From contig JAFKFF010000111.1 of NCBI GenBank assembly GCA_017307315.1, positions 1 through 11,177 on the forward strand: a stretch of DNA of 11,177 nt, in the 5' to 3' direction. Made by a program: the position numbers and the translations under genes. The notes beneath the pieces were generated by a model, which was given only the letters and a program-made list of their open reading frames with translations, was not told the DNA's origin and ran no database searches. The number at the start of each line of letters is the position of its first letter. The first letter of the stretch is position 1. Positions 7,504-11,177 of this stretch are shown here, in pieces. The DNA comes from Alphaproteobacteria bacterium (GTDB taxonomy: Bacteria > Pseudomonadota > Alphaproteobacteria > Micropepsales > Micropepsaceae).

Positions 7504-9582
7504 ATGGGCAAGAGGCGGCCGCCACCCGATTTCGACGACGAGCCACGCATCATTCGACGCGGCGCGGGCAGCTATGTGCCCCGGCGCGACGATTATGACG
7601 AAAGCGATTTCGACGAAGGCTACGATTTAGAACCCGAGCCGAAACGAAAGCGCATCTGGCCTTTCGCGATCGCCATGCTGCTGGTCTGGGGCGTGATCTT
7701 CGGCGCGGTCTTCTGGTCGCATTTCATCGCCGGGCTGCCGGACGCGCGCAATCTTCTCACCGGCCCGGCCTCGCGCGACATCACCGTGCTGGACGACAAG
7801 GGCCGCATGATCGCCCGGCGCGGCCTGGTGCGCGGGGTGCTGGTCGATGTGGAAAAGCTGCCGCCTTATGTGCCCAACGCCTTCATCGCCATCGAGGACC
7901 GCCGCTTCCGCAGCCATTTCGGCATCGATCCCGTCGGCATGGCGCGCGCGGGCTTGGCCAACATGATGGCGGGCCATGTGGTGCAGGGCGGATCGACTCT
8001 CACCCAGCAACTGGCGAAGAATCTGTTCCTCGATCCCGACCGCACCTTCGACCGCAAGGTGCAGGAAGCCATGCTCGCCGTCTATCTGGAGACGCGCTAT
8101 TCCAAGAACCAGATCCTCACGCTCTATCTCAATCGCGTCTATTTCGGCGCCGGGGTTTTCGGCATCGAAGCGGCGGCGGAGAAATTCTTCGGCAAGCATG
8201 CCGACGCGCTGAGCCTGACGGAAGCGGCGATGCTGGCGGGCAGCGTCAAGGCGCCGGCGCGCTACAATCCCATCGCCGATGCGGACGCTTCGCTGGCCCG
8301 CGCGGGCCTGGTGCTGAAGGCGATGCAGGATGTCGGCTTCATCGATGCCACCACTCGCGCCCAGGCGCAGGCGACGCGGCCGCGCACCGTGTCGGGCACC
8401 GGCACCCCGGAATCCGGTTATTTCGTCGATTGGGTGGTGTCGCAGCTGAACGGCATATTGGGCGAAGGTTCGGACGCGGTGGTGGTAGGCACGACCTTCG
8501 ATCTCGACATGCAGAACATGGCCGAGCGGGCGGTGGCGCAGGGCCTGGGTACTGACGGCGAGAAGCTGCATGCCGGGCAAGGCGCGCTGGTGGCGATGAC
8601 GCCGGACGGCGCCATCCGCGCCATGGTGGGCGGACGCTCCTATGCCCAGTCGGCCTTCAACCGCGCCGCCGACGCGGTGCGCCAGCCCGGATCGGCCTTC
8701 AAGCCCTTCGTCTATCTCACCGCCTTCGAGCATGGCCGCACCCCCGACGACATCGTCCATGACGGGCCGATCAACATCCGCGGCTGGAAGCCGTCGGATT
8801 TCGAAGGCAAGTACAAGGGCGACATCACCATCACCGAAGCCTTTGCCGACAGTTCCAATGTCGTGGCGGCGCAGTTGACCGACGAACTGGGCCCCAAGCA
8901 GGTGGCGGCGACGGCGCGGCGGCTGGGCATCACCTCGCCCCTCGACGAAGTCGCGTCCCTGGCGTTGGGCACCTCCGGCGTGACGCCGCTGGAACTGACC
9001 GGCGCCTATGCATCCTTCGCCAATGGCGGGACCGGCGTCGTTCCCCATGCCATCACCCGGGTGCGCACCAAGGCGGGCAAGCTGCTCTACCAGCGCAAGG
9101 CGGGCGGGCCGGGCACGGTGATGTCGCCGGCCGACAATGCGGCGATGACGAAATTGATGATGCAGACGGTCTTGACCGGCACCGGCAAGGCGGCGCGGCT
9201 GGCCGACCACCCCACCGCGGGCAAGACCGGCACCACCCAGGATTTCCACGATGCCTGGTTCGTGGGCTTCACCGCCGACCTGGTGACGGGGGTATGGATC
9301 GGCAACGACAACTCCGCGCCGATGAAAAGGGCGACCGGCGGCGGCCTGCCGGCGCGCATCTTCCACGCCTTCATGGAAGAAGCCGAGCGCGACATGCCGT
9401 TCAAGCCTCTGCCCGGCGCTGAACCATTGCCGCAGCCCGATGCGCTGGCACCGCTGGTGGCGGAAGCGACGGAAGCGCCGCCCCCGGTCGCACCGCCCGC
9501 GCCGCCGGCGTCATCCGTTGCCACGGCGGCGCAGCCGGATTCCTTCGACAAGATTCTGAATAGTTTGTTTGGAGGGAAGTAA
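7504..9582 (+). CDS. Bifunctional class A penicillin-binding protein (PBP1A family)
   Basis: A 692-residue inner-membrane peptidoglycan synthase. An acidic cytoplasmic tail ([18 protein letters not shown], about 29-46) and KRKR lead to one transmembrane helix at about 51-72. The GT51 glycosyltransferase domain follows, with catalytic E131 in [12 protein letters not shown] and [16 protein letters not shown] (161-176). The transpeptidase has S397xxK400 (PGSAFKP), S450-S451-N452 and K574-T-G-T. The C-terminal tail (about 636-675) is rich in Pro and Ala, and both active sites are intact. It polymerises lipid II and cross-links stem peptides, so beta-lactams should target it. Three TTAA boxes lie just upstream, suggesting cell-cycle control. 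No good Shine-Dalgarno precedes ATG 7504, yet the Met-Gly-Lys-Arg start and the upstream in-frame stop support it. The last codons are AT-rich and lie in a hairpin. Confidence 0.97.
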   Translation: MGKRRPPPDFDDEPRIIRRGAGSYVPRRDDYDESDFDEGYDLEPEPKRKRIWPFAIAMLLVWGVIFGAVFWSHFIAGLPDARNLLTGPASRDITVLDDKGRMIARRGLVRGVLVDVEKLPPYVPNAFIAIEDRRFRSHFGIDPVGMARAGLANMMAGHVVQGGSTLTQQLAKNLFLDPDRTFDRKVQEAMLAVYLETRYSKNQILTLYLNRVYFGAGVFGIEAAAEKFFGKHADALSLTEAAMLAGSVKAPARYNPIADADASLARAGLVLKAMQDVGFIDATTRAQAQATRPRTVSGTGTPESGYFVDWVVSQLNGILGEGSDAVVVGTTFDLDMQNMAERAVAQGLGTDGEKLHAGQGALVAMTPDGAIRAMVGGRSYAQSAFNRAADAVRQPGSAFKPFVYLTAFEHGRTPDDIVHDGPINIRGWKPSDFEGKYKGDITITEAFADSSNVVAAQLTDELGPKQVAATARRLGITSPLDEVASLALGTSGVTPLELTGAYASFANGGTGVVPHAITRVRTKAGKLLYQRKAGGPGTVMSPADNAAMTKLMMQTVLTGTGKAARLADHPTAGKTGTTQDFHDAWFVGFTADLVTGVWIGNDNSAPMKRATGGGLPARIFHAFMEEAERDMPFKPLPGAEPLPQPDALAPLVAEATEAPPPVAPPAPPASSVATAAQPDSFDKILNSLFGGK

Positions 9583-9597
9583 GTTTCTTACCCCTCC
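9571..9597. terminator. Bulged hairpin spanning the PBP stop codon
   Basis: GGAGGG, bulge AA, GTAAG, loop TTT, CTTAC and CCCTCC form an 11-bp stem interrupted only by a two-base bulge. The stop codon TAA (9580-9582) lies in the stem, and the left arm encodes the last Gly-Gly-Lys. The structure sits between convergent genes and can form in either transcript. Neither strand has a T-run after it, so it is not a canonical intrinsic terminator. It may stabilise the 3' end or help bidirectional termination. Confidence 0.5.
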
Positions 9598-9616
9598 GCC
9601 CGCGACGGCTGAAAGA

Positions 9617-10369
9617 TCAATTATAGCGCAGCAGGCCGCGGCCATGCTCGCGCAGCCAGCGGCGGGCGCGGTCGACATCGGGCGACAGGATCTTCACCTG
9701 CGCCCAGAAGCGCGGCGAATGATTCATTTCCTTCAGATGCGCCACTTCATGTGCCACCACATAGTCGCGCACGAATTCCGGCGCCAGGATCAGCCGCCAG
9801 GAAAAAGACAGCGAACCGTTCTGGCTGCAAGAGCCCCAGCGGCTTCTGGTATCGCGCACGCTGATGCGGGACGGGCGAAGCCCGATGCGCGCGGCATATT
9901 CCACCGACCGCGACGCCAGCACCTCGCGCGCCTGGCGCTTGAGGAAATCGGCGATGCGCCGCGGCGCATGTTCCAGATGCCCGCTCACCAGGATGGCGCC
10001 GTCCGCCGCCCAGACCGGCGCGGGCCCGCGCAGCGTGGAGTGACGGACGGGATGGGCCACGCCCAGGAAAGGAATAATCGCGCCGGGCATCAGGGGCACC
10101 GGCTTGGGCCGCCGCTCGAGCTGGCGGGCGATCCATTGCGCTTCGCCGCGCGCAAAGGCCAAGGCTTGCGCCATGCCGCCGCGCGTGGGCGCGGTGACCA
10201 TGACCTCGCCGCTATCGGGGTGAACGCGCATGACGATGCGGCGCGCGCGCGGATTGAGACGCACATTGATGGCGACATCGGCGCCGTCGATGGCCAACAG
10301 TTCACGCCGGACGGCTCGCTTTTCCGCGCGCTTGGTCTTAGGCTTGCCCCCGAACAGGGATTTCAACAT
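9617..10369 (-). CDS. YgjP/SprT-like (M48/DUF45) metallopeptidase
   Basis: A 250-residue predicted zinc metallopeptidase of the DUF45/YgjP group. The zinc motif is HEVAH at 207-211 (E208 catalytic), followed by [11 protein letters not shown], with H217 as the likely third ligand. The family's RWGSCS stands at 177-182 in [26 protein letters not shown]. The N-terminal half, about 25-130, holds the usual beta-rich segment including RRIVMRVHP and GEVMVTAP. No signal peptide or transmembrane helix is visible, so it is probably cytosolic, and its substrate is unknown. Its ATG (10369-10367) overlaps the divergent VOC gene's ATG in CATG. I see no good ribosome site upstream. It ends 35 bp from the convergent PBP stop. 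Confidence 0.92.
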   Translation of the reverse strand: MLKSLFGGKPKTKRAEKRAVRRELLAIDGADVAINVRLNPRARRIVMRVHPDSGEVMVTAPTRGGMAQALAFARGEAQWIARQLERRPKPVPLMPGAIIPFLGVAHPVRHSTLRGPAPVWAADGAILVSGHLEHAPRRIADFLKRQAREVLASRSVEYAARIGLRPSRISVRDTRSRWGSCSQNGSLSFSWRLILAPEFVRDYVVAHEVAHLKEMNHSPRFWAQVKILSPDVDRARRWLREHGRGLLRYN

Positions 10370-10370
10370 G
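10356..10370. promoter_or_regulatory. Second CATG divergent-start overlap with embedded ribosome site
   Basis: CATG at 10367-10370 carries the ATG of the leftward metallopeptidase and of the rightward VOC gene, the same arrangement as at 4758-4761. AGGGA at 10356-10360, seven bases before the VOC ATG, is a good Shine-Dalgarno, yet it lies inside metallopeptidase codons 4-5. The VOC transcript therefore has a leader antisense to the metallopeptidase start. No comparable site serves the leftward gene. Confidence 0.65.
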
Positions 10371-10790
10371 TCAGAGCGTCCACGCTTCCATATGGCGTTT
10401 CCGGTGCGCGACCTTTCCGAAGCCCGCGCTTTCTACGGCGACCTGCTCGGCTGTCCCGAAGGCCGCTCGAGCGATGACTGGGTCGATTTCGATTTCTTCG
10501 GCCATCAAATCGTCGCGCATTTAAGCCCGGATGAAGCGGGACACAAAGCACATAATCAGGTCGATGGCGATTCCGTCCCGGTGCGTCATTTCGGTGCAAT
10601 TCTTCCGATGAAAGAATGGCGAAAACTTGCCGATCGCCTGACGGCGGAAAAAATTTCCTTCATCATCGAACCCGGCATCCGTTTCGAAGGATTGCCGGGC
10701 GAGCAGGCGACCTTCTTCTTTCTCGACCCTTCGGGCAATGCGCTGGAGTTCAAGGCCTTCCATGACGATGCAGCCATCTTTGCGCGCTGA
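10368..10790 (+). CDS. VOC superfamily (glyoxalase/dioxygenase fold) protein
   Basis: A 140-residue vicinal-oxygen-chelate domain protein. The paired beta-alpha-beta-beta-beta modules are visible: [23 protein letters not shown] at the N-terminus and [18 protein letters not shown] from residue 74. Likely metal ligands are H8, H74 and E127 in [16 protein letters not shown], the usual His/His/Glu set. Members include glyoxalase I, extradiol dioxygenases and resistance proteins, so the substrate is open. The length fits a single-chain small VOC protein that dimerises. ATG 10368 is set by AGGGA seven bases upstream and by family alignment; the frame extends upstream only as antisense to the metallopeptidase. 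Its last 29 bases overlap the dsbB start, so the two are probably co-transcribed and translationally coupled. Confidence 0.92.
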   Translation: MSERPRFHMAFPVRDLSEARAFYGDLLGCPEGRSSDDWVDFDFFGHQIVAHLSPDEAGHKAHNQVDGDSVPVRHFGAILPMKEWRKLADRLTAEKISFIIEPGIRFEGLPGEQATFFFLDPSGNALEFKAFHDDAAIFAR

Positions 10791-11177
10791 ACATATCGCG
10801 CTTCTCACCGGCGCCGGCGGCTTCTGCCTGTTTCTGGGCGCGCTGGGCTTTCAATATCTCGCCGGCTATCCGCCGTGCGAGATGTGCCACTGGCAGCGCT
10901 GGGCGCATGTCGGCGCCTTTGCCACCGGGCTTCTGGCCATCACCATGGCGCGCGGCGACGCCTCCGCGCGGGGGCTGGCCTGGTTCGCCATCCTGTTCGT
11001 GCTGACGTCGGGTCTGATCGGCGCCTATCAGACCGGCATGGAATATCACATCCTGCCGGGACCGGCCTCGTGCAGCGGCCATCGCTATGTGCTGGGCAGC
11101 GGCGCGCCGCCGCCGGAAGTGCAATGCGATGTGGTGACCTGGTCGTTGTTCGGACTGTCGATGGCGTCCTACAACGC
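10762..11177 (+). CDS. dsbB: Disulfide bond formation protein B, truncated at window edge
   Basis: An inner-membrane protein that reoxidises DsbA and passes electrons to quinone. My translation gives 138 codons plus two bases with no stop, so the C-terminus lies beyond the window. The N-terminal transmembrane helix (about 12-32, [21 protein letters not shown]) leads to [11 protein letters not shown], where C39 and C42 form the redox pair. Two further helices follow, and the second periplasmic loop has C104 (PASCSGHR) and C122 (EVQCDVV), the pair that contacts DsbA in the family. All four key cysteines are present. The start is at ATG 10762 or the in-frame ATG 10768, both inside the VOC gene's end, an overlap of 20-29 bases. 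dsbA is not in the window. Confidence 0.93.
   Translation, partial: MTMQPSLRAEHIALLTGAGGFCLFLGALGFQYLAGYPPCEMCHWQRWAHVGAFATGLLAITMARGDASARGLAWFAILFVLTSGLIGAYQTGMEYHILPGPASCSGHRYVLGSGAPPPEVQCDVVTWSLFGLSMASYN

Noticed and set aside
7627..9366. A 579-codon minus-strand open frame
   Set aside because: It is antisense to the PBP gene, whose catalytic motifs are all intact, and has no recognisable domain.
10340..10369. The metallopeptidase begins MLKSLFGGK and the PBP ends ILNSLFGGK, hinting at duplication
   Set aside because: The shared residues use different codons and the genes face opposite ways with no flanking DNA similarity, so chance is the simplest explanation.

Overview
The window is a GC-rich chromosomal stretch that reads as an alphaproteobacterium. 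The signs are the leuS gene preceded by a DUF3576 lipoprotein, the yggS/thiE neighbourhood, a tandem TTAA-N7-TTAA motif of the CtrA type, and outer-membrane and periplasmic genes of a Gram-negative cell. No transposase, integrase, CRISPR array, toxin-antitoxin pair, tRNA or rRNA was seen. This is a housekeeping and cell-envelope region, not an obvious island. No gene-free gap exceeds about 160 bases.

Left part (1-4157): leuS runs leftward off the edge, about 100 C-terminal residues short, with a DUF3576 lipoprotein gene 62 bp upstream on the same strand. A divergent porin-like gene follows at 2946-4157. The shared 140-bp intergenic region holds a fair sigma70-like promoter for the lipoprotein/leuS side.

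Middle part (4158-7410): a divergent ThiE/TenI-like gene and a yggS PLP-homeostasis gene share overlapping ATG start codons in a CATG tetranucleotide. A two-unit palindromic repeat lies at the 3' end of yggS, between it and a convergent two-gene unit. That unit, read leftward, is a conserved hypothetical followed by an L,D-transpeptidase. An orphan OmpR-type response regulator with a shortened receiver domain is transcribed away from the unit.

Right part (7411-11177): a bifunctional class A penicillin-binding protein follows, with three TTAA boxes at an exact 11-bp period just upstream. A bulged hairpin spans its stop codon. A convergent YgjP/SprT-like (M48/DUF45-type) metallopeptidase comes next. 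Divergent from it, again with ATGs overlapping in CATG, is a VOC/glyoxalase-fold gene whose 3' end overlaps a dsbB gene cut by the window edge.

Together the right half has an envelope theme: PBP1A-type synthase, L,D-transpeptidase, DsbB, porin, and possible CtrA control of wall synthesis. I found no convincing new multi-gene system. The most distinctive items are the TTAA array, the two CATG start-codon overlaps, the receiver domain that appears to lack helix alpha4, and the structured 3' ends of yggS and the PBP gene.
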